Source of the DNA: Candidatus Thalassarchaeum betae
GTDB lineage: Archaea; Thermoplasmatota; Poseidoniia; Poseidoniales; Thalassarchaeaceae
NCBI GenBank assembly: GCA_022448665.1
Contig: JAKUUO010000001.1
Span: 1 to 12,702 of the forward strand
Direction of reading: 5' to 3'
Length of the DNA stretch: 12,702 nucleotides
Positions 6,692 through 12,702 of this stretch are shown here, piece after piece. Position numbers and translations under genes: made by a program. The notes beneath the pieces are model-generated. The model saw only the letters and a list, made by a program, of their open reading frames with translations. It did no database searches and was not told the DNA's origin. Every line of letters starts with the position of its first letter. Position 1 is the stretch's first letter.

Positions 6692-7405
6692 ATGGTCTCC
6701 GGCGTGGAGCAAGCCGTCGCCGCATTCGCCGCAGGGAATCCGGTGATGGTGTTCGACTCCGCCTTCAGAGAGCGCGAGACTGACCTGCTGTGGCCTGCCG
6801 ACGCGGCCATGCCCGAGGTGATGCGCACTCTGCGGAGGGACTGCGGAGGCCTGCTCTTCCTCGCTGTTGGCAACGAGGTCGGCGAGCTCTTCGGGCTACC
6901 GTGGCTGCAAGACATTCACTCGCATCCGGCTCTGGTCGAAGAGAACCCAGTTCTCGCCGAACTGGTGACCGACGACCTGCAGTACGACACCCGCTCGGCG
7001 TTCACCGTGTCGATTAACCACAGGGACACTTACACAGGAATAACCGACCGCGACCGCGCTCTGACCACCCGGAGGTTCGGTGAGTTGGCCGGTGAGTTGC
7101 TCGCGAGCGGGGTGAGCGGTGGGGAGGCTCGCGCTGCTCTCGGAGCAGAGTTCCGCACCCCTGGTCACATCCCGGTGTGCAGAGAGTCACCTCAGGGCCT
7201 CAGGACACGTCAGGGCCACACAGAGTTAGCAGTTGCTATCGCGCGGCTCTCGGGGCACTCTCCATGCACCATCGGAGCAGAGATGCTGCAGCCTGACGGC
7301 GACGGCGCTCTACCTGTAGAGGACGCCAGAGAATACGCTCGGAAGAACGGCATACCGATGATTACCGGGGCCGACATACTCGAAGCGTTTGGGATAGACG
7401 AATGA
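6692..7405 (+). CDS. ribB: 3,4-dihydroxy-2-butanone 4-phosphate synthase
   Basis: This 237-residue enzyme converts ribulose 5-phosphate to 3,4-dihydroxy-2-butanone 4-phosphate plus formate, the four-carbon donor for riboflavin. The active-site loop FRERETDLLWPAD (residues 25-37) aligns with the RENEGD segment of bacterial RibB and keeps Arg26, Glu27, Glu29 and Asp31. MRTLRRDCGGLL, HRDTYTGITDRDRALTT (110-126), EFRTPGHIPV (153-162) and RQGHTE (173-178, His176) follow. Glu197 in GAEM matches the conserved C-terminal metal-binding Glu. No GTP cyclohydrolase II domain is fused, as usual for archaea. The ATG at 6692 is the first plausible start and lies close to the predicted transcription start. 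It is the first gene of a ribB-ribL-ribE-ribH unit, 43 bp ahead of ribL. A palindrome just upstream may regulate the whole unit. Confidence 0.96.
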   Translation: MVSGVEQAVAAFAAGNPVMVFDSAFRERETDLLWPADAAMPEVMRTLRRDCGGLLFLAVGNEVGELFGLPWLQDIHSHPALVEENPVLAELVTDDLQYDTRSAFTVSINHRDTYTGITDRDRALTTRRFGELAGELLASGVSGGEARAALGAEFRTPGHIPVCRESPQGLRTRQGHTELAVAIARLSGHSPCTIGAEMLQPDGDGALPVEDAREYARKNGIPMITGADILEAFGIDE

Positions 7406-7448
7406 GCGAAGGATTGAGACTGGTCTGCATGACTGAGGGTGTGAGAGC

Positions 7449-7907
7449 ATGGTCCGCGTGATGGCAGTCGGCGTCTTCGACCTCCTTCATGCAGGGCACC
7501 TGCACTACGTCGAGCAGGCTAAGTCACTGGGTGATGAGTTGGTCGTAGTGGTGGCTCACGATGACACGGTGCGCAAGCAGAAGCACGAGCCAATCACGGA
7601 CCACGACCTTCGTTGCAGGATGGTCGCTGGGCTGAAGCCGGTGGACGAGGCCATCGTGGGTAATCCCCCTACCTTCCCTATCTTCGACATCCTCGATGTC
7701 GTCAAGCCCGATGTGATTGCTCTGGGTTATGACCAAAAGCACTCGATTGAAGCCATTCGATCAGGTTTGGAGAGCCGCGGCCACGGCCACATCGAGGTCG
7801 TCAGGGTCGAAGGGCTCTCTGATGACTTAGATGGAACTCGTAAGATCATCTCTAGAATCCTCGACATCTGGCATGGTAACGAAGGCGGCCCCTACGAGGA
7901 GGATTGA
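7449..7907 (+). CDS. ribL: Archaeal FAD synthetase (FMN adenylyltransferase, RibL type)
   Basis: This 152-residue cytidylyltransferase-like nucleotidyltransferase matches RibL, the archaeal enzyme that transfers AMP from ATP to FMN to make FAD. The N-terminus reads VGVFDLLHAGHLHYVEQAKSLGDEL, with the HxGH nucleotide-binding motif at residues 14-17. VAHDDTVRKQK (35-45), the GYDQ motif (93-96) that helps select the nucleotide in this fold, and a C-terminal GTRKIISRIL segment equivalent to the family's terminal motif are also present. Size is typical of RibL and much shorter than bacterial RibF. The related glycerol-3-phosphate cytidylyltransferases share the fold, but the position inside a riboflavin cluster strongly favours FAD synthesis. 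The riboflavin kinase needed to make FMN is not in the window. The ATG at 7449 is chosen because the first beta strand begins there. It ends one base before the ribE ATG. Confidence 0.92.
   Translation: MVRVMAVGVFDLLHAGHLHYVEQAKSLGDELVVVVAHDDTVRKQKHEPITDHDLRCRMVAGLKPVDEAIVGNPPTFPIFDILDVVKPDVIALGYDQKHSIEAIRSGLESRGHGHIEVVRVEGLSDDLDGTRKIISRILDIWHGNEGGPYEED
7896..7902 (+). promoter_or_regulatory. Strong Shine-Dalgarno for ribE, inside the ribL 3' end
   Basis: GAGGAGG ends 6 bases before the ribE ATG at 7909 and lies within the last codons of ribL. It fixes the ribE start and implies translational coupling. It is one of the few clear ribosome-binding sites in the window: internal operon genes appear to use SD sites, while first genes seem to lack them. 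Confidence 0.75.
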
Positions 7908-7908
7908 G

Positions 7909-8514
7909 ATGTTCACTGGCATCGTTCAGGGCACCGGAGAGGTGACCTCGATAGCGGATGGCGACTCAGTACGTCGCTTCTCCATCAAGATGTGTGGTCT
8001 GAGCGATGAGCTCGAGATGGGTGCTAGCGTATCCGTCGACGGCGTCTGCCTGACTGCTACCGGGATGGACGGTAGCACCGTAGACTTCGATGCGGTACCC
8101 GAGACGCTGGAACGCTCGACACTAGGTGGTCTGGATGTGGGTGATTCAGTGAACCTCGAGCGGGCCCTGCGTATGGGTGACGAGTTGGGGGGGCACGTCC
8201 TGTCTGGGCACATCATGGCCACGGCGGAGGTGCTGAGTCACACCGAGGTCGGCGAGGGTGTCGACATGGGGATTTCCATCCCGTCTGGAATCAGACCGTT
8301 CGTGATGGAGAAGGGCTTCATCGCCGTCGACGGAATCAGCCTCACCGTCGGTAGTGTCAGAGCTGAGTCATTCGATGTACACTTGATTCCGGAGACTCTA
8401 GAGAGGACCACCATTGGCAGCAAGGCCGAGGGCGCCTTGGTGAACATCGAGGTCGACCCGATGACTCAAGCGGTGGTCGAAACCGTCGCCCGAATGCTGG
8501 AGTCGGGAAGATGA
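7909..8514 (+). CDS. ribE: Riboflavin synthase, bacterial/eukaryotic (alpha-chain) type
   Basis: This 201-residue enzyme dismutates two molecules of 6,7-dimethyl-8-ribityllumazine to riboflavin and the pyrimidine that RibH re-uses. It has the two tandem lumazine-binding barrels of the trimeric family. Domain 1 (about 1-95) opens with MFTGIVQGTGEV and contains VSVDGVCLTAT (41-51, Cys48) and PETLERSTLGGLDVGDSVNLERAL (64-87). Domain 2 (about 96-190) has GHVLSGHI, KGFIAVDGISLTV (135-147) and LIPETLERTTIGSKAEGALVNIEVD. This is not the archaeal pentameric synthase (RibC) that resembles lumazine synthase, a notable choice beside archaeal RibL. The start at ATG 7909 is supported by the GAGGAGG site; an in-frame ATG at 7831 lies inside ribL. 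The stop overlaps the ribH start in an ATGA, implying coupled translation. Confidence 0.96.
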   Translation: MFTGIVQGTGEVTSIADGDSVRRFSIKMCGLSDELEMGASVSVDGVCLTATGMDGSTVDFDAVPETLERSTLGGLDVGDSVNLERALRMGDELGGHVLSGHIMATAEVLSHTEVGEGVDMGISIPSGIRPFVMEKGFIAVDGISLTVGSVRAESFDVHLIPETLERTTIGSKAEGALVNIEVDPMTQAVVETVARMLESGR

Positions 8515-8906
8515 ATCTCGGAATCGTCTGCGGTGCTTTCCACCGCGAGCACGTCGAGAAGATGCTTGAGTTCGCCCGTGATGAGACCGAAGCCAAGAAC
8601 TGGGAGGTCGCCGATGTGGTTTGGGTGCCCGGCTCTATGGAGGCGCCTCTGGCTCTCGACAGAATGCTTCAGCGAGAGGATGTCGATGGCGCTGTGGTGC
8701 TCGGCATCATCGAGCGGGGGCAGACCGATCACGGGCTCGTCATGGGGCAGTCCGTGACCAAGGCGATCATAGAGTTGCAAATCTCTCACAACAAGCCGAT
8801 CGGGCTCGGGATAATCGGCCCGGGCGCTGAGCCCGAGCACATCGAACCGCGTCTGGAACCGCACGCTCGCGCCGCTGTCGGCGCGGTCGCGGCGATGGTA
8901 GAGTAA
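8511..8906 (+). CDS. ribH: 6,7-dimethyl-8-ribityllumazine synthase
   Basis: This 131-residue enzyme condenses the RibB product with 5-amino-6-ribitylaminouracil to give lumazine, the substrate of RibE. Family motifs are VPGSMEAPLAL (39-49), which binds the ribityl-pyrimidine, and LGIIERGQTDHGLVMGQSV (64-82) with His74 in the position of the catalytic His. KPIGLGIIGPGAEPEHIEPR (95-114) carries the late conserved His and Arg. The short length without an N-terminal extension fits archaeal RibH, which forms pentamers or 60-mer shells. The start ATG overlaps the ribE stop by 4 bases. The TAA stop directly abuts the stop of the convergent methyltransferase gene with no spacer. It is the last gene of the cluster; genes for the pyrimidine branch are not here. 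Confidence 0.95.
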   Translation: MNLGIVCGAFHREHVEKMLEFARDETEAKNWEVADVVWVPGSMEAPLALDRMLQREDVDGAVVLGIIERGQTDHGLVMGQSVTKAIIELQISHNKPIGLGIIGPGAEPEHIEPRLEPHARAAVGAVAAMVE

Positions 8907-9767
8907 TCACTGCCGAGTCGCCTTGAGAGTGAAAGACAGTGGTATCGGTACCTGCCCTTCCTTGAGTCGCCAGTAGTTCGGGCCCGATGGCTCAAAGAAC
9001 TCAGGCCATGGGGTGAAGAAGAGTTCGTCGCGCTCGTTGAGGGAGTCGATACGGAAGCCATTCTCGAGTAATGCGTTGATGACCGTGTCGTACCTGTATT
9101 CCCAACAGTGCGTGGTGCGCTCTATGCCGGTCTCATAGGAAGCGTAGCTGCCCTCTCCGATCTCCGATATCGGACCCTCGTTGAAGAGGTCGTATTTCGG
9201 AACCAGCCGAGGCCCGTCCGGCCCCTCCTCCACATCGAGGATATTGACCATTGGAGTGCTTTCCTCGAGATAGAGCACACCACCCTGCATAAGCAGAGCG
9301 GCGCATACCCGGGCCCACTCGCCGAGGTCAGGCAGCCAGCACAGCGCGCCTCTGCCCGTGTAGATGATGTCGAACTGCTCTCCATCAAGGGCCTCGACGG
9401 CATCACTGACTCTGCTAACAACGAATCTCGCGTCGTCGAATCCGAGGATGCCAGCGAATCGCTCGGCCTCGATGATGGCGTTCGGTGAGAAGTCGAGTCC
9501 GGTAACCCTCGCGCCCTCGCGCGCCCACGACAGCGTGTCGGTGCCGATGTGGCATTGCATGTGAAGCAGAGACTTGCCCTCGACCGAGCCCATCTCCTCG
9601 ATCTCCCACGGGGCCAGCTTCGACTCGCCTGCAATCCACTGCTCGATGCGGTAGAACTCGGCACCACTGCCCTGCGCATGCTGATGGGCCAACGCATCCC
9701 ACGACTCCAGGTTCTCCCGTATTCCTTCCTCATCGTCGGCTGGAGGCGGTGCTGGTCTCCAAGCCAT
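8907..9767 (-). CDS. Class I SAM-dependent methyltransferase, substrate unknown
   Basis: A 286-residue Rossmann-fold methyltransferase. SAM motif I is LLHMQCHIGTDTLSWA (about residues 67-82), a Gly-poor variant in which CHIGTDT replaces the usual D-x-G-x-G-x-G. Motif II is GARVTGLDFSPNAI (about 85-98) with the ribose-binding Asp. The segment FDIIYTGRGALCWLPDLGEW corresponds to motif IV/V, followed by GGVLYLEE. A C-terminal region rich in Trp, Phe and Tyr (EYRYDTV, ELFFTPWPEFFEP) probably forms the substrate cap. The family is often annotated only as a generic methyltransferase, and I cannot name the acceptor. I chose ATG 9767; an in-frame GTG two codons earlier (9773) is equally possible. It lies 53 bp downstream of ppsA on the same strand and may be co-transcribed with it, although no functional link is evident. 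Its TGA stop sits immediately next to the ribH stop. Confidence 0.86.
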   Translation of the reverse strand: MAWRPAPPPADDEEGIRENLESWDALAHQHAQGSGAEFYRIEQWIAGESKLAPWEIEEMGSVEGKSLLHMQCHIGTDTLSWAREGARVTGLDFSPNAIIEAERFAGILGFDDARFVVSRVSDAVEALDGEQFDIIYTGRGALCWLPDLGEWARVCAALLMQGGVLYLEESTPMVNILDVEEGPDGPRLVPKYDLFNEGPISEIGEGSYASYETGIERTTHCWEYRYDTVINALLENGFRIDSLNERDELFFTPWPEFFEPSGPNYWRLKEGQVPIPLSFTLKATRQ

Positions 9768-9820
9768 GCGCACGCGTCAAGTAGACCCGATGAAACCCTA
9801 TCGGCGACTCGGAGAGGCCG

Positions 9821-12481
9821 TCATTCCTCGATTTCGATGCCCTGTGCAATCATCATCTCGGCCTCGAGCACGGTCTGGCGCACCGCCATGACCGTGTCTG
9901 GAGTGACCGAGATTGAGGATATTCCACAGTCGACGAGGAACGGTGGGAACTCACTGGGGTGGTCGCTGGGCGCCTGACCGCAGATGCCGATTTCCAGCCC
10001 TCTCGAGGTGAATGCGTCGATGGCGGTGCGGATCATCGACTTGACTGCCGGTGCACGGGCGTCGACTTGGTGCTGATAGCCCTCGAGGTCGTCCCTCGAG
10101 ACGGCGTAGACGGTCTGTACGAGGTCGTTGGTCCCGATGGAGCCGCCTGACAATTGCATCTTATCGATGAAGGCATCTGCGTCGATGACGTTCGAGGGTA
10201 GCTCGACCATGACGAACAGCGGCACCCCGTTGCTGGGCCCTATCGCGTACTCCTCGAGCAGGTCCTTCACCGCCTCACCCTCCTCCGGGGAGCGGCAGAA
10301 CGGCACCATCAGTTGCAGGTTCCCGAGGCCGAAGTCGTGTAACACCGAGGCCATGGCCTCGCATTCCATCTCGAAGGCCGGCTTGAAAATCGGGTCGAGG
10401 TAGCGCGAAGCGCCTCGCCAGGCAATCATCGGGTTCTCCTCAACTGGCTCGAATACGCTTCCTCCAAGCAGGTCGCGGTACTCATTCGACTTGAAGTCGG
10501 AAAGTCGGACTAGGACCGGTCGCGGGTGGAAGGCCGCGCAGATGAGTCCGACCCCTTCTCGCAGTTTGTCGATGAACAAGCCTCGTGGGTGATCATAGTT
10601 CCAGCACCGCCTCTCGATGGCGTCGACGACTTCCCTGAGGTTCTCCTCTGGCTCTTCGACAAGATTGCGGGCGAACGGCTCCAGATTGGGGTCGGTCTCA
10701 CCGGTCTCGAGGTATCTCTTGAGAGAAGAGTGGTGAACGAATGCGAGAGGGTGAATACCTATCTCGCCCGAGAGTACGAACTCGATTCGAGCCAGCCCAA
10801 CGCCTTCCACAGGGAGTTGCGAGTCGACCAGTGACTTGGTAGGGAATCCTACGTTGAGTTTGATCTTGGTCTTGAGCGGGGTCGAGGTGTCGACCTTGTG
10901 CTCGACGATATCAAAGGGATGCACGCCATCGAAAATGTACCCTGTATCGCCCTCTGAGCAGGAACCGGTGACTTTTCTCGTGTTCTCGAGCTTGAGGGCG
11001 TCGGCGCATCCGACGATGGCGGGGATTCCAAACTCTCGTGCGATAATAGCCGCGTGGCTGGTCCTGCCTCCCTTCCGAGTGACTATCAGAGAGGCTTCCT
11101 TCATCATCGGCTCCCAGTCAGGGGTTGTCATCTCGGTCACGAGGACGTCCCCCTTCTCAAAGACGAGTTCGTCCCAGGGGATGTCCTCGATCCCTTCGCC
11201 GTCGGCCAGTCTCTTCTGCAGGGCACGGCGGCGCTCGATGACCTCTCGATAGGAGTTGTAGATCCGGACGGGGCCGGAGCCGATTCGCTTGCCCACGGCT
11301 TGGCCAGTCGCCAGCACGGAGCCCTGTTTCAGTCGCTCGACCAGAGCAGGGTCCATCTCGTATCGGATAAGCACGTGCGAGGAGGCTTTGGCGTGGACCG
11401 TCTCCGGTCTAGCTTGGACAATGTACAGGCTGCCATCGCCACCGTCCTTGGCCCATTCGATATCCATCGGCATGCCATAGTGCTGCTCTATTCGGAGCGC
11501 CATGTCGGCTAGCCGCTTGCACTCGCCGTGATTCAGAACCCAATCCCTGCGCTCCGAGAACGGCACTTCCTCGATTGTGGTAGCACGGACGCCGTCACTG
11601 GCATAGACCATCCTCTGGTCCTTGCTCCCGAGGTGCCGGTGGACGACTGCGAACTTGTCCTTCAGCAGGCCCTCCTTCCAGACTGTGTAGGTGTCCGGTG
11701 AGACCGTACCCTGTACGATCAGCTCGCCGAGGCCGTAGGAGGCTGCGATGTGGACAACGCCATCGTGGCCGGAGTCGGGGTCGATGGTGAACATCACGCC
11801 CGAGGAGGCTAGATCCGAGCGGACCATTTTCATGATGACGACGCACAGTGGGCTAGCCAGTGGGTCCATCCCCCTGTCAAGCTGGTAGCAGATGGCTCGT
11901 TCGGTGAACTGACTAGCGACGCACTTGCGCCAGTGCAGTACCACGTTCTTCTCACCATGGATATTGAGGAAGGACTCGTACTGGCCAGCGAAGGAGGCGT
12001 CCTCGGAATCCTCGGTGGTGGCAGACGAGCGAACGGCCACGTCTGTGCCCTTACCGTACTGCTCGCAGAGCATCCTGTATGCATGCCCCACTGCGTCGGA
12101 TACCGACTCGGGGACGGGGGTTTCGAGGACCAGTGCCCTCGCGAGTTCCGCTCTTCCGTGCATATCCAGCGAGGCGTGCCGGTCTGAGCCCTCGATGCAG
12201 ACTTTCAGTGCATCAGACAGAGTTGGTTGGATGATGGCGAGGCTCCTGATGTGCTCTATCCCTTCGGTCTCCACGACTTGGTCCCAGGTACCTGGTGGGA
12301 CTTCTGCCTCGACGAACTCGTGGTAGCTGTGCGAGGTCGTGTTGTAGCCGTTCGGTATGTCGACTCCTGTGGCTCTGAGATTGCAGTACATCTCGCCGAG
12401 GGAAGCTCCCTTTCCACCTACCGCAGACGCGTCCTCGCGGCCCACCTCATCGAACCATAGTATGTGTGAAGCCGTCCCCAT
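9821..12481 (-). CDS. ppsA: Phosphoenolpyruvate synthase (pyruvate, water dikinase)
   Basis: This 886-residue enzyme converts pyruvate, ATP and water to PEP, AMP and phosphate, the gluconeogenic entry step. Domains are in normal order. The N-terminal ATP-grasp region has ILWFDEVG, VGGKGASLGEM, VAVRSSATTEDSEDASFAGQYE (about 149-168) and MDIEWA...IVQARPETV (about 339-362). The swivelling phosphohistidine domain has GGRTSHAAIIAREFGIPAIVG (about 471-491, catalytic His476). The C-terminal PEP/pyruvate TIM barrel has VLVRLSDFKSNEY, EENPMIAWRGASRY, metal ligand Glu760 (VELPSN), SIGTNDLVQ (Asp786) and GICGQAPSDHP with catalytic Cys834. It is very like E. coli PpsA (about 790 residues) but longer. The ATG at 12481 is chosen because the conserved start LWFDEVG follows closely; ATG 12499 would add six residues and is possible. 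It is divergent from the thioredoxin-reductase gene, with a methyltransferase gene 53 bp downstream. Confidence 0.96.
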   Translation of the reverse strand: MGTASHILWFDEVGREDASAVGGKGASLGEMYCNLRATGVDIPNGYNTTSHSYHEFVEAEVPPGTWDQVVETEGIEHIRSLAIIQPTLSDALKVCIEGSDRHASLDMHGRAELARALVLETPVPESVSDAVGHAYRMLCEQYGKGTDVAVRSSATTEDSEDASFAGQYESFLNIHGEKNVVLHWRKCVASQFTERAICYQLDRGMDPLASPLCVVIMKMVRSDLASSGVMFTIDPDSGHDGVVHIAASYGLGELIVQGTVSPDTYTVWKEGLLKDKFAVVHRHLGSKDQRMVYASDGVRATTIEEVPFSERRDWVLNHGECKRLADMALRIEQHYGMPMDIEWAKDGGDGSLYIVQARPETVHAKASSHVLIRYEMDPALVERLKQGSVLATGQAVGKRIGSGPVRIYNSYREVIERRRALQKRLADGEGIEDIPWDELVFEKGDVLVTEMTTPDWEPMMKEASLIVTRKGGRTSHAAIIAREFGIPAIVGCADALKLENTRKVTGSCSEGDTGYIFDGVHPFDIVEHKVDTSTPLKTKIKLNVGFPTKSLVDSQLPVEGVGLARIEFVLSGEIGIHPLAFVHHSSLKRYLETGETDPNLEPFARNLVEEPEENLREVVDAIERRCWNYDHPRGLFIDKLREGVGLICAAFHPRPVLVRLSDFKSNEYRDLLGGSVFEPVEENPMIAWRGASRYLDPIFKPAFEMECEAMASVLHDFGLGNLQLMVPFCRSPEEGEAVKDLLEEYAIGPSNGVPLFVMVELPSNVIDADAFIDKMQLSGGSIGTNDLVQTVYAVSRDDLEGYQHQVDARAPAVKSMIRTAIDAFTSRGLEIGICGQAPSDHPSEFPPFLVDCGISSISVTPDTVMAVRQTVLEAEMMIAQGIEIEE

Positions 12482-12619
12482 GAATTCCCAGTTCCCCATT
12501 GGCCCACTATGACCGAACGGCAGTGACAATTGACGCCAATTAATTGTTGAGTATGGAGTTGGGGGCCAGATTCGAACGATAACTGCGGAGCATGGTTGAA
12601 GGACGTCCCTCGATTGGCG
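12482..12619. promoter_or_regulatory. Divergent ppsA/trxB promoter region with AT-rich palindrome
   Basis: This 138-bp gap is the longest gene-free stretch in the window. Its only AT-rich part is 12526-12547. There CAATTAATTG (12537-12546) is a perfect 10-bp palindrome, and ACAATT (12526-12531) mirrors AATTGT (12542-12547). On the minus strand the AATTAATTG core could act as TATA box for ppsA, with a start near 12515 and a leader of 16-34 bases. For the plus-strand gene it would give a longer leader of about 50-70 bases. The symmetry may simply reflect a bidirectional promoter. Nothing else recognisable is present. Confidence 0.4.
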
Positions 12620-12702
12620 ATGCCCGTGGGCGATGGAGTGCGCAATGTGATAATCATCGGCTCCGGGCCTGCAGGCTACACTGCCGGTCTATATGCCGCC
12701 CG
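12620..12702 (+). CDS. trxB: Thioredoxin reductase-like flavoprotein, N-terminal fragment (continues past window)
   Basis: Only the first 27 residues are in the window, but they read RNVIIIGSGPAGYTAGLYAA. This is the FAD-binding GxGxxG motif with the PAGYTAGLYAAR context typical of thioredoxin reductase (NADPH:thioredoxin disulfide reductase) and close relatives. The CxxC redox site and the NADPH domain lie beyond the window, so ferredoxin-dependent or NADH-oxidase-like variants cannot be excluded. ATG 12620 gives a short extension (MPVGDG); GTG 12638 would give the more standard start MRNVIIIGSG and is a strong alternative. The frame is open upstream to a stop at 12548, and nothing further upstream looks like protein. 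It is divergent from ppsA. The product would use FAD made by the nearby ribL and could supply reducing power to the glutaredoxin, both by inference. Confidence 0.85.
   Translation, partial: MPVGDGVRNVIIIGSGPAGYTAGLYAA

Noticed and set aside
6610..6915. N-terminal extension of the GHMP kinase frame
   Set aside because: It overlaps the divergent ribB 5' end, has low-complexity Ser/Arg/Thr composition, and the family's first motif begins right after ATG 6609.
7831..7908. Upstream in-frame start for riboflavin synthase
   Set aside because: It lies inside ribL. The family's conserved MFTGIV start and a GAGGAGG site both point to ATG 7909.
9787..9804. Weak inverted repeat CCGAT/ATCGG downstream of ppsA
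   Set aside because: It has only 5 bp with an 8-base loop and no T-run; this is within chance expectation and not good enough to call a terminator.
12482..12529. TTG 12529 start for PpsA
   Set aside because: The rare start codon and the unconserved 16-residue extension make ATG 12481 (or 12499) more likely.
1..12702. CRISPR arrays, tRNA/rRNA genes, insertion sequences, attachment sites
   Set aside because: I found no regularly spaced repeats, tRNA-like cloverleaf sequence, transposase motif or flanking direct repeats.

Overview
This window reads as a stretch of archaeal chromosome. It most resembles the planktonic Marine Group II lineage (Poseidoniales/Thermoplasmatota); that placement is inferred from gene content, not from a marker gene. 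The clues are an archaeal-type FAD synthetase (RibL), archaeal-style RibB and RibH, a membrane pyrophosphatase, a lipoprotein with a W-x-V-G-D-W-W start, a large secreted subtilase, very tight gene packing and few Shine-Dalgarno sites. Most genes are GC-rich (about 55-70% in hand-counted lines), apart from an AT-richer patch around 2,520-3,840.

Layout. (1) 2-1609, plus strand: the C-terminal end of a proton- or sodium-pumping pyrophosphatase, a perfect hairpin, then a secreted lipoprotein of unknown function. (2) 1606-6609, minus strand, transcribed right to left: a GHMP-family sugar kinase, a 1,277-residue protein joining a secreted subtilisin-like protease to an AmpG/PAT-like MFS transporter, and a short glutaredoxin whose start overlaps the end of the fusion gene. 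(3) 6692-8906, plus strand: a compact ribB-ribL-ribE-ribH cluster for riboflavin and FAD synthesis, divergent from the kinase and preceded by a 17-bp palindrome next to an AT-rich promoter core. (4) 8907-12481, minus strand: phosphoenolpyruvate synthase followed by a SAM-dependent methyltransferase. (5) 12620-12702, plus strand: the first residues of a thioredoxin-reductase-like flavoprotein, divergent from ppsA.

How they may fit together. RibB makes the four-carbon precursor, RibH makes lumazine, RibE makes riboflavin and RibL makes FAD. GTP cyclohydrolase, the deaminase/reductase steps and riboflavin kinase are not in the window. The flavin-dependent thioredoxin reductase, the glutaredoxin, the pyrophosphatase and PpsA are central redox and energy genes of an organism that probably lives on organic matter, with PpsA giving a gluconeogenic entry from pyruvate. 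The protease-transporter fusion would fit a lifestyle based on degrading external protein and importing the products, but its substrate is not shown by the sequence.

The most unusual item is the single-frame protease-transporter fusion. Its catalytic residues, extra transmembrane segment and basic linker form a consistent membrane topology. There are no RNA genes, CRISPR arrays, insertion sequences or tandem repeats that I can support. No gene-free stretch exceeds 300 bases; the longest is the 138-bp ppsA/trxB divergent region.
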